A DNA stretch of 64,000 bases from an uncultured Lachnospiraceae bacterium. GTDB taxonomy: Bacteria > Bacillota > Clostridia > Lachnospirales > Lachnospiraceae. The DNA is taken from contig CATKXR010000002.1 of the NCBI GenBank assembly GCA_949840805.1, positions 62,001-126,000 of the forward strand. The letters are read 5' to 3'. The notes under the pieces are model-generated. The model was given only the letters and a program-made list of their open reading frames with translations. It had not been told where the DNA came from and did no database searches. The stretch's first letter is position 1. Each line of letters begins with the position of its first letter. The position numbers and the translations under genes are program-made. Of the stretch, positions 43,377 to 53,806 are shown piece after piece.

Positions 43377-44282
43377 GTGAAACAAAAATCAAAACTGCGG
43401 ATAAGACGGATACGGTTCATATTTTTAATGGTTCTTCCTGCCGTCATTATTCCGATGATATTTACCTATTATCCCATGCTGAAGGGTTCTATGATGGCAT
43501 TCCAGAGCTATAACCTGATGAATGTAAAGAACATCAAATGGGTCGGGCTGGAGAATTTCCAAAAACTGTTTTCCCACAGCGCCAGCAATTCTTTCTACAC
43601 CACCATGTTTAACACGGTAAAATGGGTGGGGCTGTCTCTGTTTTTCCAGTTTACTATGGGATTTGGCATTGCTTTGATGCTGAAAAAGAAGTTTAAGGGA
43701 GCCAGCATTTACCAGGCCCTGATCTTCTTCCCCTGGGCGGTGTCAGGATTTATTATCGGTATTATGTGGCGCTGGATGTTCAACGGCACCTCGGGCGTGA
43801 TCAATGATATTCTGATCAAGGCGCATCTGATCAGCCAGCCGGTAGGATGGCTGGCAGAAAAAGGGATAGCGCTGTACGCCTGTATTGCTGCCAATATCTG
43901 GTATGGGATTCCTTATTTTACGATCATGATTACGGCGGCTTTAAGAGGCGTGTCAGAGGATCTGTATGAGGCTGCGGACGTGGACGGGGCAAGCGCGTTC
44001 CAGAAGTTTACCAATATTACGGTACCCTGCATCCGTTCCGTATTGCTTCTGACGGTGCTCTTGCGGGTGATCTGGATTTTCAACTTCCCGGATTTGATCT
44101 ATTCCATGACACAGGGAGGTCCGGCCGGTTCCTCCAACATTGTCACATCGTATATGATGCAGCTGGTCCAAAGCCTGGATTACGGGCTGGCTTCCGCGGT
44201 AGGCGTGCTGTGTATCGTATTTTTGGTATCCTTTGTAGTGATTTATATGTCCATAACGAAATATGCACAGGAGGAGGCGTAA
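43377..44282 (+). CDS. Sugar ABC transporter permease (MalF/UgpA type)
   Basis: A 301-residue membrane protein with about six segments and the EAA loop EDLYEAADVDGASAFQKF that docks the ATPase. Its start is GTG 43377, set by GAGGAGG 7 nt upstream; the open frame begins earlier at a TTG. It is followed by the second permease with a one-base gap. Confidence 0.93.
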   Translation: MKQKSKLRIRRIRFIFLMVLPAVIIPMIFTYYPMLKGSMMAFQSYNLMNVKNIKWVGLENFQKLFSHSASNSFYTTMFNTVKWVGLSLFFQFTMGFGIALMLKKKFKGASIYQALIFFPWAVSGFIIGIMWRWMFNGTSGVINDILIKAHLISQPVGWLAEKGIALYACIAANIWYGIPYFTIMITAALRGVSEDLYEAADVDGASAFQKFTNITVPCIRSVLLLTVLLRVIWIFNFPDLIYSMTQGGPAGSSNIVTSYMMQLVQSLDYGLASAVGVLCIVFLVSFVVIYMSITKYAQEEA

Positions 44283-44283
44283 T

Positions 44284-45126
44284 ATGACAGCAAAAAGTAA
44301 GAAAAATTTAGTTATCGTAACGAAAGTTGTCCTGTTGGGAATCTTCCTGATTGTGGTTATGTTTCCTTTCGTGTGGATGCTGCTGACTTCCCTGAAGGGG
44401 TCTCAGGGAGAGATCTACGCCTTTCCGGTGAAATATCTGCCGAATCCCGTGTCCTTTGTGAACTATGTGGAGATGCTGTGGAAGGGAAGTTTTGCCAGAT
44501 ATATGCTCAATTCCCTGCTCTGCTCTTCGGTGGCGGCATGTTGTTCGGTATTCATTGCGATTCTGGCCAGCTACGTGATCAGTCGGTTCCGTTTCCGGTT
44601 TAAAGGGGCTTTGCTGCTTTTTTTCCTGATTACACAGATGATTCCCATGTTTATCATGCTTGCGCCTCTTTACCAGATGCTGGCAAAGGCAAAGATGCTT
44701 AATAACCTGTGGAGCCTGGCATTTTTGTATACCAATATGATGATTCCGTTTTCCGTTGTTACCTTGTGCGGATTTTTCGACAATGTGCCGAAGTCCCTGG
44801 AAGAGGCGGCATGGATTGACGGCTGCGGATATCTGTCCGCCTTGTTCAAGGTGGCGGTTCCGGTGATTAAGCCAGGGATTGCGGCAAGCATTATTTTCTC
44901 CTTTATCAATTCCTGGAACGAACTGTTTATGGCGGTTATGTTTATTGACGTGGACAAATATAAGACCATACCGGTAGGGCTTAATGGCCTGATCTTAAAA
45001 TACGATATCAAATGGGGAGAGATGGCGGCGGGGACCATTATGTCCCTGATTCCTACCATGTGTCTGTTTGCTTTCGCGCAGAAATATATGATTGAGGGAC
45101 TGACTGCAGGAGCCGTTAAAGGTTAA
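44284..45126 (+). CDS. Sugar ABC transporter permease (MalG/UgpE type)
   Basis: A 280-residue membrane protein with six segments and the EAA-type loop SLEEAAWIDGCGYLSALFKVAVPVIKPG. AGGAGG 8 nt upstream sets the ATG at 44284 rather than the in-frame ATG at 44263. No ATP-binding subunit gene lies in the cluster, so a shared MsmK-like ATPase encoded elsewhere is expected. The gap 45127-45340 after it contains a purine-rich stretch near 45190 that can pair partly with CCTCCTTCTTT near 45243-45254; no gene is seen there. Confidence 0.93.
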   Translation: MTAKSKKNLVIVTKVVLLGIFLIVVMFPFVWMLLTSLKGSQGEIYAFPVKYLPNPVSFVNYVEMLWKGSFARYMLNSLLCSSVAACCSVFIAILASYVISRFRFRFKGALLLFFLITQMIPMFIMLAPLYQMLAKAKMLNNLWSLAFLYTNMMIPFSVVTLCGFFDNVPKSLEEAAWIDGCGYLSALFKVAVPVIKPGIAASIIFSFINSWNELFMAVMFIDVDKYKTIPVGLNGLILKYDIKWGEMAAGTIMSLIPTMCLFAFAQKYMIEGLTAGAVKG

Positions 45127-45340
45127 TATGTGGAAGACGCATGGCCGAATGGTTGTAATATAGGTTGTATGTTGCTTTAGCTTTTAAAGGAAGAGGAGGT
45201 ATTGCCGGACTGGCTGGGAAAAAAATTGCCATGTTCAGCGCTGCCTCCTTCTTTGTAACTGCGGACCCTTCGGGAGTTTCTTGCCTAATACTCGCGCGCT
45301 TAAGGGCTGTATGTTGGAAAAATCGAAGAAGGAGAATGGG

Positions 45341-48300
45341 ATGAGTATCTTATTTGAATTGGAACGGATGGAACGTCTGGTCGCGGATTTGGATGAACTT
45401 CGGAGGCCGGGAAAGCTTCCGGTGACAGAATATTTCCGGCGGGAGGGGAAGGAAGCGGACGCTGTCGGTTCCCTGGAAGGATGGGAGAAATGTAATATAG
45501 AGGAACCCTGGAAGACATTGGAGAGCCATCGCTGGTATCGGACGACTGTTACGATTCCAAGGGAATATGACGGTTGCCATGTGGAATTTCGGATTACCAC
45601 CGGAAGGGAAGGCCAGTGGGATGCCACCAATCCTCAGATGTTGTTTTATCTGAACGGCAAAATCGTCCAGGGGGTGGACGTAAACCATCGGGAGATCCGC
45701 ATCAGCCCGTCCGCTGCGGCAGGCGATGTATATGAGATCGCTATTTTTGCCTTCAGCGGAAGCGTGCCCGGAGATCTGATCATCCATACGGACCTGGTGA
45801 CAGTGGACGACCGGGTCGAGAGGGCATACTATGATTTTTTGGTGCCGGTCAAGACAGCCCGCCTGTTGAAAAAACCGGATCCGGAGAATTACCGTCGTAT
45901 TCTGGAGAAGCTGGGTCCGGCAGCGGACGTTCTGGACCTGCGGCAGCCTTATTCGGAAAGATTTTACGCTTCCCTGGAGAAGATGGGGGAGATCCTTAAG
46001 AGGGAATTCTATACCCGGGTGCGGGAGGAAGGGCCAAAGGTCAGCGGGGTGGGGCATACCCATATTGACATTGCGTGGCTTTGGACCGTGGAGCAGACCA
46101 GGGAGAAGGCAGTGCGCAGTTTTTCAACGGTGCTGGAGCTGATGGACCGCTATCCGGACTATCGTTTTATGTCCAGCCAGCCTGTTCTTTATCAGTTTGT
46201 GAAGGAGCAGGAGCCGGAACTTTATGAGAAGATCAAAGAGAAGGTGAAAGAGGGACGCTGGGAAGTGGACGGGGCCATGTGGCTGGAGGCGGACTGCAAT
46301 CTTCCTTCCGGTGAGTCCCTGGTGCGGCAGATTTTGAAAGGAGAGCAGTTTTTCCAGGAAGAGTTTGGCATAAGCAGCCGGTGCCTGTGGCTTCCGGATG
46401 TGTTCGGATATTCGGCTGCCATTCCCCAGATATTGAAAAAATGCGGGATCCCCTATTTCCTTACTACGAAGATCGCCTGGAACCAGTTTAACCAGCTTCC
46501 CAACGATACTTTTCTTTGGAAGGGGATTGACGGAAGCCAGGTTTTCGTGTTCATGCCTACGGCATGTGACTTTGACAAGACGCTCGGGTTAAATGTGTCT
46601 TTTACCGACACCCGGAATACCACAACCTATACGGGAATCGTGAATCCTAACATGGTCCTTGGGACTTTTAAACGTTTTCAGAACCGGGATTTGACGGAAG
46701 ACACCCTGATGCTGTTTGGATTCGGAGACGGAGGCGGCGGCCCGACGAAAGAGATGCTGGAAGAGGCCAGGCGCCTTGAGTACGGCATGCCAGGGATTCC
46801 GCGGCTGGTGCAGGAGCCGGAACGGGAGTTCTTTGACCGGACTTATGAAAAGATAGGGAATATGCCGGGAATGCCCATGTGGGACGGGGAACTGTATTTT
46901 GAATATCACAGGGGTACTCTGACTTCCATGGGGAAGAACAAACGGTATAACCGGAAAAGCGAGATCCTGTACGGACAACTGGAGATCCTTGGGGTTATGG
47001 CGGAATTGGGAGGGTATGCTTATCCCCGGGACGTGATCGGCCGCGGATGGGACGTGATCCTGCAAAACCAGTTCCACGATATTATCCCGGGCAGCGCCAT
47101 CGGGCCGGTGTATGAGCAGACGGACCGGGAATATGAGGAGATTCTGGCAGAAGGCGCGAAGCAGGCAAAGGCGCTGGCAGAGAATCTGGCAGGCATGTCC
47201 CGGCAGATTTGTGCCGGGCGGGCAGCAGAGGGGGCGTCCGGACAGGATAATCAGAAGGAACGTGCCTCTGCAATTGTGATCAATACTCTGGGATTTGTAA
47301 GGGACGATGTGGCGTGCCTTCCCGGGGCGGACCCGGATATCTGCAGGATTCTGGACGGAGAGGGAAACACATGTCCCATGCAGATAGCAAGTGACGGCAG
47401 CCTTCTGTTCTTTGCCAGCCGGCTTCCCTCGGCAGGATACCGTGTATACAGTCTGGAGAAGGGAAAAGAGAAAGAAAACGGACAGCCGGTATGCGATGGG
47501 CGGCAGGACGGGAATCCTTTCCCGGCAGAATGGGCGGGAGTCTTTGAAAACGCCTGGTACAGGGCAGAGTTCAACGAGAAGATGGAACTTGTCTCCCTGA
47601 CGGAAAAAGAGAGCGGATGCCAGCTTTTAAAAGAGGGGCGTGTGGGGAATCAGCTCCTGACTTATGAGGACCGTCCCATGAATTGGGATAACTGGGATGT
47701 GGATCTGTTTTATCAGCGCAAGCCTTACGGGCCGGACCGGGTGACGGCGCCAGTTTTAAAGGAATCCGGGCCGGTGCGCACGGTGGTTTCCGTCAGCCTG
47801 GAATTTGCGGATTCGGTGGTGGAACAGGACATTGTGCTGTATCCGTCGCTGCCCCGGATTGATTTTGTCAGCCGTGCCGTCTGGAAGAACCCCCATGTGC
47901 TTCTGCGGGTGAACTTTCCGGTAAATATCAATGCCACCAAGGCTTCTTATGAAATTCAGTTCGGAAACGTAGAGCGTGAGACCACCAGCAACCATAGCTG
48001 GGATACGGCAAAATTTGAGGTCTGCGCCCATAAATGGGCGGATCTTTCAGAAAACGGCCTGGGCGTCAGCCTGCTCAATGACTGTAAATACGGCCACAGC
48101 ATCAAAAACGGCGAGATGGGGCTGACCCTGATCAAGGCCGGTACTTATCCCAATACAAAAGCAGATATGGGGAACCATGAATTTACTTATTCTATTTATC
48201 CCCACCGGGGCCGCTGGCAGGAGGCAAAGACAGTGGAACTGGCCTACGGCCTGAATGTGCCGCTGGTGACGGCGGTGACGGCAGGAGAAGAGGCCGGGGA

Positions 48301-48604
48301 GACATGGAAGGCCGAAAAAGACGAAAAATTTAAGGATACCTGGAGCCTGCTTTCCATTGACCGGCCCAACTGTTTTTTCGAGACGATCAAGAAGGCGGAA
48401 GACGGGGACGGTTATATAGTGAGAATCTACGAGAACCGCAATATCAGAACGTGGATGGAAGTCCATCTCGGCTTTCCGGCCGTAACGGTAGAGGAATGCG
48501 ACCTTCTGGAACAGCCTTTGAGGAAGGTGGAATTTAAGAAGGACGGGTTTAAGGATTTCATAAAGCCTTATGAGATTAAGACGTACCGAATCCGGACGGA
48601 ATAG
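45341..48604 (+). CDS. Alpha-mannosidase, glycoside hydrolase family 38
   Basis: A 1087-residue GH38 enzyme. The zinc motif HTHID is at residues 239-243 followed by IAWLWTVEQTREKAVRSFSTVL; the catalytic nucleophile Asp353 lies in WLPDVFGYSA. GH38 members remove alpha-mannose from N-glycans or mannosides. No signal peptide is visible, so it acts on imported oligosaccharides. The start is ATG 45341 with AAGGAG 8 nt upstream. Confidence 0.95.
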   Translation: MSILFELERMERLVADLDELRRPGKLPVTEYFRREGKEADAVGSLEGWEKCNIEEPWKTLESHRWYRTTVTIPREYDGCHVEFRITTGREGQWDATNPQMLFYLNGKIVQGVDVNHREIRISPSAAAGDVYEIAIFAFSGSVPGDLIIHTDLVTVDDRVERAYYDFLVPVKTARLLKKPDPENYRRILEKLGPAADVLDLRQPYSERFYASLEKMGEILKREFYTRVREEGPKVSGVGHTHIDIAWLWTVEQTREKAVRSFSTVLELMDRYPDYRFMSSQPVLYQFVKEQEPELYEKIKEKVKEGRWEVDGAMWLEADCNLPSGESLVRQILKGEQFFQEEFGISSRCLWLPDVFGYSAAIPQILKKCGIPYFLTTKIAWNQFNQLPNDTFLWKGIDGSQVFVFMPTACDFDKTLGLNVSFTDTRNTTTYTGIVNPNMVLGTFKRFQNRDLTEDTLMLFGFGDGGGGPTKEMLEEARRLEYGMPGIPRLVQEPEREFFDRTYEKIGNMPGMPMWDGELYFEYHRGTLTSMGKNKRYNRKSEILYGQLEILGVMAELGGYAYPRDVIGRGWDVILQNQFHDIIPGSAIGPVYEQTDREYEEILAEGAKQAKALAENLAGMSRQICAGRAAEGASGQDNQKERASAIVINTLGFVRDDVACLPGADPDICRILDGEGNTCPMQIASDGSLLFFASRLPSAGYRVYSLEKGKEKENGQPVCDGRQDGNPFPAEWAGVFENAWYRAEFNEKMELVSLTEKESGCQLLKEGRVGNQLLTYEDRPMNWDNWDVDLFYQRKPYGPDRVTAPVLKESGPVRTVVSVSLEFADSVVEQDIVLYPSLPRIDFVSRAVWKNPHVLLRVNFPVNINATKASYEIQFGNVERETTSNHSWDTAKFEVCAHKWADLSENGLGVSLLNDCKYGHSIKNGEMGLTLIKAGTYPNTKADMGNHEFTYSIYPHRGRWQEAKTVELAYGLNVPLVTAVTAGEEAGETWKAEKDEKFKDTWSLLSIDRPNCFFETIKKAEDGDGYIVRIYENRNIRTWMEVHLGFPAVTVEECDLLEQPLRKVEFKKDGFKDFIKPYEIKTYRIRTE

Positions 48605-48673
48605 GGAAGAGAAACAAAAATACGGAAATATCAGCAAAAATCCGGCAAAACACAGGAAAGAAAGGGAATTCGT

Positions 48674-50347
48674 ATGGAAAAGAAACGAGAATGGTGGAAA
48701 GACAGCCTGGTGTACCAGATTTATCCCCGGAGCTTTCAGGACAGCAACGGGGACGGAATCGGAGATCTGGGCGGGATACGCCAAAGGCTTCCGTATCTGA
48801 AAGAACTGGGGGTGGATGTGATCTGGCTGTCTCCGGTGTATCGTTCTCCCAATGACGACAATGGCTATGATATCAGCGATTACCAGGCGATTATGGAAGA
48901 ATTCGGCACTATGGAGGATTTTGACGCAATGCTGGATGAAATTCATGGGCTGGGAATGAAGCTGGTGATGGATCTGGTGGTAAACCACACATCGGATGAG
49001 CACCCCTGGTTTTTGGAAAGCAGAAAGAACCGGGAGAATGCATACAGGGATTTTTATATATGGAAGGAACCGGAAGACGGACAGGCTCCCAACAACTGGG
49101 CGTCCCGGTTCAGAGGATCGGCATGGACCCTGGATGAAGGGACCGGCATGTATTACCTTCATATTTTTTCAAAAAAGCAACCGGATCTGAACTGGGAAAA
49201 CCCGGCGGTGAGGCAAAAGATTTATGATATGATGACATGGTGGGGAAAGAAGGGGATTGACGGCTTCCGTATGGACGTGATTTCCATGCTTTCGAAAGAC
49301 CCGTCCTATCCGGACGGAGAAAAAAAAGACGGAAATCCTTTTGGGGACGGCCAGCCCTATTATACCAACGGCCCCCGGATCCATGAGTTTTTAAAGGAGA
49401 TGAACCGGGAGGTCCTGTCCCGTTTTGACTGGATGACCGTGGGAGAAGGCGTGGGCGTGGGAACGAAAGAAGCGCTGGATTATGCCGGATATGATTCCGG
49501 GGAACTGAATATGATGTTTCATTTTGAGCATATGGAGTTATGTCCGGGGCCTTACGGAAAATGGAACCAGAACCGGGTGGAGCTGGTGCAGCTAAAAGAG
49601 GTGTTAAGCCGATGGCAGCAGGAGTTGGCGGGAAAAGCCTGGAACAGCCTGTTCTGGGAAAACCACGACTATCCGAGAGCCGTATCCCGGTTTGGAGACG
49701 ACACTCCTTTGTATCGGGAATTGTCGGCGAAAATGCTGGCCATGTGCCTTTATCTCATGAAAGGGACGCCCTATCTCTATCAGGGGCAGGAACTTGCCAT
49801 GACCAACTGTGATTTTGAAAAGCTGGAGGATTTCCGTGATATTGAGATCCATCAGGTGTATCAGGAAATGGTCGGGCAGGGCAGGATCGGCCACGAAGAA
49901 ATGATGGCCTACATTCATCACACCGGCCGGGATAATGCCCGCACGCCTATGCAGTGGGATGATTCTGCCAACGGGGGATTTACAGACGGAACCCCCTGGA
50001 TCAAAGTAAATGAAAATTACCGTGCCGTCAATGCCAGAGAACAGATGGGCCGTGAAGATTCTGTTTTTGCATTTTATAAGAAGCTGTTCGGGATGCGGAA
50101 ACAATCACGGCTGATTACGGAAGGAACCTACCGGCTTCTTCTTCCCGATCATCCAGGGCTGTTTGTGTACGAAAGGCGCTTGGAGGGAAAACGGATGCTG
50201 GTGGCATGCAATTTTACGGATAAACAGCAGGAATTGAACCTGCAGGAATGGCCGTGGAAAGAAGCAAAGTTATGGATGGGGAATTATGGGGATGATCCAA
50301 ACCCGTCTGGCCTGCGTCCCTACGAAGGAGCGGCGTGGGAAGCTTGA
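48674..50347 (+). CDS. Alpha-glucosidase / oligo-1,6-glucosidase, GH13
   Basis: A 557-residue cytoplasmic GH13 enzyme of the oligo-1,6-glucosidase/trehalose-6-phosphate hydrolase group: WWKDSLVYQIYPRSFQDSNGDGIGDL, nucleophile Asp201 in GFRMDVISML, acid/base Glu258 in MTVGEGVG, and the late NHDYPRAVSRFG motif. It should release glucose from imported alpha-glucosides. Confidence 0.94.
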   Translation: MEKKREWWKDSLVYQIYPRSFQDSNGDGIGDLGGIRQRLPYLKELGVDVIWLSPVYRSPNDDNGYDISDYQAIMEEFGTMEDFDAMLDEIHGLGMKLVMDLVVNHTSDEHPWFLESRKNRENAYRDFYIWKEPEDGQAPNNWASRFRGSAWTLDEGTGMYYLHIFSKKQPDLNWENPAVRQKIYDMMTWWGKKGIDGFRMDVISMLSKDPSYPDGEKKDGNPFGDGQPYYTNGPRIHEFLKEMNREVLSRFDWMTVGEGVGVGTKEALDYAGYDSGELNMMFHFEHMELCPGPYGKWNQNRVELVQLKEVLSRWQQELAGKAWNSLFWENHDYPRAVSRFGDDTPLYRELSAKMLAMCLYLMKGTPYLYQGQELAMTNCDFEKLEDFRDIEIHQVYQEMVGQGRIGHEEMMAYIHHTGRDNARTPMQWDDSANGGFTDGTPWIKVNENYRAVNAREQMGREDSVFAFYKKLFGMRKQSRLITEGTYRLLLPDHPGLFVYERRLEGKRMLVACNFTDKQQELNLQEWPWKEAKLWMGNYGDDPNPSGLRPYEGAAWEA

Positions 50348-50381
50348 GAGAAGGCCGGAAATGAGAAATGGGGGCTGATAT

Positions 50382-52604
50382 ATGGGAATTATCATACATG
50401 AAGAGACGGGAGTATTTCATCTATGCAATGATAAAATCAGTTATATTATCAAAAAAATGCCGGATGGACATATGGGACAGCTTTATTACGGGAGCCGCGT
50501 CCGGGACCGGGAGGATTTTCCCCATCTTCTGGAGCTGGCACATCGGGATATGGCGCCCTGTGTGTTTCCGGGAGACACGACTTTTTCGCTGGAACATCTA
50601 AAACAGGAGTATCCGGCCTTCGGCACCGGCGACATGCGTTATCCTGCCTATGAGATCAGCAGGGAAAACGGAAGCCGCATCACAAGCTTCTGTTATCGGG
50701 GATTTCGCGTCATTCCCGGGAAGCCGGCGCTTCCCGGCCTTCCGGCCGTGTATGTGGAGGAAGACAGGGAAGCGGTCACGCTGGAGATCCGGCTGGAAGA
50801 TCCGGTGATTTGCGGGGAGCTGACACTCCTGTACACGATTTTTGAGGAACTGCCGGTGATTATCCGCAGCGCCCGTTTCCAGAATGGCGGGGAAATCCCC
50901 TGGAAGCTGGAGCGGGCTATGAGCGTCAGCCTGGACCTGCCGGACTGTAAGTATGAAATGCTCGACCTGGCCGGAGCTTCCCTGCGGGAGCGATATGTGG
51001 ATTTTCACCGCCTTCATCCCGGAGTCCAGAGCATCCACAGCATGAGGGGCCACAGCAGCCACCAGTTTAATCCGTTTCTGGCCCTGAAAAGGGAGAATGC
51101 CGACGAACATTCCGGGGAGGTGATTGGTGTCAGCCTGGTTTACAGCGGAAATTTTCTGGCCCAGGCGGAGGTGGATACCATGGGAACGGTCCGAGTCATG
51201 GCAGGTATCCATCCGGAGGGTTTTTGCTGGCCTCTTCAGAAAGGGGAAGAGTTCCAGACGCCGGAGGCGGTCCTGGTGTATTCCGATGAGGGTTTAAACG
51301 GCATGAGCCAGGTATATCACAGGCTGTACCGAAAAAGGCTGGCAAGGGGATACTGGAGAGACCGGGAGCGACCGATTCTCGTCAACAACTGGGAAGCCAC
51401 TTATATGAAGTTTAATGAGGAAAGCATTTACGCCATTGCAAAGAAGGCGAAGGAGCTGGGGATCGAGCTGTTTGTCCTGGACGACGGATGGTTTGGGAAA
51501 CGGGACGACGACACCTCATCCCTGGGGGACTGGACGCCTGATCTGGATAAGCTTCCCGGAGGGATCGAGGGGATAGCCAGGTCTGTCACCGAGTTGGGAA
51601 TGCAGTTTGGGCTCTGGTTCGAGCCGGAGATGGTCAGCCCGAAAAGCGATCTTTATGAGGCCCATCCGGACTGGATCTTAGGAAATGACGACAGGGAAAA
51701 CTGCCTGGGAAGGCACCAGTATGTCCTTGATTTTTCCAAGGATGAGGTGGTGGATTATATCGGAGACAGAATGGAGGAGATCTTAAAGACAAGCCCCATT
51801 ACCTATATAAAGTGGGACATGAACCGGAGCATCTCAGACCTGTTTTCCGTGGGAAAGGGCAAGGAGTATCAGGGGACCGTGTACCATCGCCAGATTTTGG
51901 GGATCTACCGGCTGTATGACCGTCTCACAAAGACATTTCCCCAGGTGCTTTTTGAGTCCTGCGCCAGCGGCGGCGGCCGTTTTGATCCGGGGATCCTCTA
52001 CTATGCGCCTCAGGGATGGCTTTCGGACGACACGGACGGCATGGAGCGGGTGAAGATTCAATATGGGACCTCCTATGTATACCCGGTCAGCAGTATGGGA
52101 AACCATGTATCCGCCGTACCCAACCACCAGACCTTCCGGAAAGTGCCGCTGGCCACCAGGGCGGCCTGCGCCTGTTTCGGGGCTTTTGGGTATGAACTGG
52201 ATCTGGGCCTTCTGACGGAGGAAGAACAAAAGGAGGTAAAGGAACAGGTGCGTTTTGTGAAGAAACACCGGAAATTCCTTCATACAGGGACTTTCTATCG
52301 TCTGAGAAGCCCCTTTGAGGAAAACGAGGCGGCCTGGATGGTAGTATCCCCGGATAGAAACGAGGCGCTGCTGGCCGTATTCCGCTTCCGCCAGCCGGTG
52401 AACCGGGGCTATGACCGGCTGAAGCTTGCCGGGCTCTCTCCGGATCGGGAATATGAAATCAGCGACAGGGATTACAGATGTTTCGGCGATGAACTGATGA
52501 ACGTGGGGCTGATTCTGTCCGACCGGGCCAGCGGTGTCTTAAAGGCAGAGGCTGTACAGGGCGACGACACGGCGCGGCTGATCTGGGTGAGGGCAGTCGG
52601 ATGA
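50382..52604 (+). CDS. Alpha-galactosidase, GH36
   Basis: A 740-residue GH36 enzyme. The nucleophile Asp479 lies in YIKWDMNRSISD, the acid/base Asp549 in WLSDDTDGMERV, and LFVLDDGWFGKRDDD and FGLWFEPEMVSP are family stretches. It acts on raffinose, melibiose or similar galactosides. It follows the GH13 gene by 34 nt, so the three glycosidases probably form one operon. Confidence 0.95.
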   Translation: MGIIIHEETGVFHLCNDKISYIIKKMPDGHMGQLYYGSRVRDREDFPHLLELAHRDMAPCVFPGDTTFSLEHLKQEYPAFGTGDMRYPAYEISRENGSRITSFCYRGFRVIPGKPALPGLPAVYVEEDREAVTLEIRLEDPVICGELTLLYTIFEELPVIIRSARFQNGGEIPWKLERAMSVSLDLPDCKYEMLDLAGASLRERYVDFHRLHPGVQSIHSMRGHSSHQFNPFLALKRENADEHSGEVIGVSLVYSGNFLAQAEVDTMGTVRVMAGIHPEGFCWPLQKGEEFQTPEAVLVYSDEGLNGMSQVYHRLYRKRLARGYWRDRERPILVNNWEATYMKFNEESIYAIAKKAKELGIELFVLDDGWFGKRDDDTSSLGDWTPDLDKLPGGIEGIARSVTELGMQFGLWFEPEMVSPKSDLYEAHPDWILGNDDRENCLGRHQYVLDFSKDEVVDYIGDRMEEILKTSPITYIKWDMNRSISDLFSVGKGKEYQGTVYHRQILGIYRLYDRLTKTFPQVLFESCASGGGRFDPGILYYAPQGWLSDDTDGMERVKIQYGTSYVYPVSSMGNHVSAVPNHQTFRKVPLATRAACACFGAFGYELDLGLLTEEEQKEVKEQVRFVKKHRKFLHTGTFYRLRSPFEENEAAWMVVSPDRNEALLAVFRFRQPVNRGYDRLKLAGLSPDREYEISDRDYRCFGDELMNVGLILSDRASGVLKAEAVQGDDTARLIWVRAVG

Positions 52605-52659
52605 GAGGCAGGCGCTGAAGTCCGATGGTTTTGCAATCTATATTTAAGAGGAGATTACT

Positions 52660-53790
52660 ATGACAGAACATCCAGGCCTTTCATTTAATTCTGACGGAAC
52701 TTTTAAAATCATGATTATTACGGATATACAAGACAGTGTCCATGTGTCTCCCTATACGATAGAGCTGATCACAAAGTCTTTGGAGCGTGAAAAACCGGAT
52801 CTGGTCATTTTCGGAGGAGATAATATATGCGGCTTTGCCCCGTCTCTGAATTACAGCTCCCAAAATGTCAAAAAGAGCATTTCGACCTTTTTAAAACCTG
52901 TTACAGACCGAAAAATTCCTTTTTGTGTCGTGTTTGGAAATCATGATGCAAACCGGGCCATGTCAAAGACGGAACAACTGGAATATTATTTAAGTTTTGA
53001 CAACTGCTTTGCGCAATATGGGACTATTTCAGACAGGGTGGGCAATTATAACCTGCTGCTAAAAGACAGCCATAACGAAAAGGATATCTTCAACCTTTGG
53101 TTTGTGGATTCCGGCCAGTATGCCAACGACAGGGTTTCCGACGGCTATGCCTGGGTGACGGACGAACAGATCTCCTGGTATGAAGAGAAAGCCGGAGAAC
53201 TCAGAGAACAGAACGAGGGAAATCCTGTGCCGTCCCTGCTTTTCCAGCATATACCCGTACCGGAAATATACGAGGTATTGTCTCCTGTCACAAAAGAAAC
53301 GGCAGGGGCTGTGCGCGGGCATCGCACGTACAAGGACAAGTATTATGTAATGAGCCGTGAGCTCGTGACAGAGGGAACCATGGAAGAAGCGCCGTGTCCT
53401 CCCGACATCAATAACGGGCAATTTGAAAGCTGGAAAAAACAGGGAGACATATTGGCTGCCTTTTTCGGCCATGACCACGTAAATGACTTTAATGGCGTTT
53501 ATGACGGCATCCATCTGATCTATACTCCCGGGGCGGGATTTTATTCTTACGGCAAAAGGGGAGGGCATGGTGTACGGATAGTCGAGCTGGACGAAAATGA
53601 CCTGCTTCATTTCAAGACAAGAATGGTCTGTTTCAGCGATGTGTCAGAACGGAATATTCCATGGTATCTGGAGCGGATAGGAATGCAGATTACTTCCGTG
53701 ACGGCAGGCCTCTTCCTGATCTTATTTGTCTTCTTTGTCATTGCGAATCGGAAAAAATTAAAACATTTACGGATTACCCGCAGGAGATAA
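52660..53790 (+). CDS. Metallophosphoesterase with C-terminal membrane anchor
   Basis: A 376-residue calcineurin-like phosphoesterase: IITDIQDS, VIFGGDNICG, FGNHDANR and FGHDHVNDF supply metal ligands, although the first motif is DIQ rather than the usual DxH, so the site is slightly atypical. A single hydrophobic helix (ITSVTAGLFLILFVFFVIA) near the C terminus is followed by a basic tail, placing the enzyme domain outside the cytoplasm only if the N terminus is exported; no signal peptide is seen, so orientation is unclear. GAGGAG precedes the ATG. The substrate is unknown. Confidence 0.85.
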   Translation: MTEHPGLSFNSDGTFKIMIITDIQDSVHVSPYTIELITKSLEREKPDLVIFGGDNICGFAPSLNYSSQNVKKSISTFLKPVTDRKIPFCVVFGNHDANRAMSKTEQLEYYLSFDNCFAQYGTISDRVGNYNLLLKDSHNEKDIFNLWFVDSGQYANDRVSDGYAWVTDEQISWYEEKAGELREQNEGNPVPSLLFQHIPVPEIYEVLSPVTKETAGAVRGHRTYKDKYYVMSRELVTEGTMEEAPCPPDINNGQFESWKKQGDILAAFFGHDHVNDFNGVYDGIHLIYTPGAGFYSYGKRGGHGVRIVELDENDLLHFKTRMVCFSDVSERNIPWYLERIGMQITSVTAGLFLILFVFFVIANRKKLKHLRITRRR

Positions 53791-53806
53791 CGGATCCTCC
53801 ATACAA

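Noticed and set aside
45127-45340. Riboswitch or leader peptide before the GH38 gene
   Set aside because: Only a short imperfect purine/pyrimidine pairing is visible; no known aptamer pattern or convincing peptide.
48047-49162. 371-codon minus-strand open frame
   Set aside because: Antisense across the GH38 and GH13 genes; composition reflects their codon bias, no family motif.
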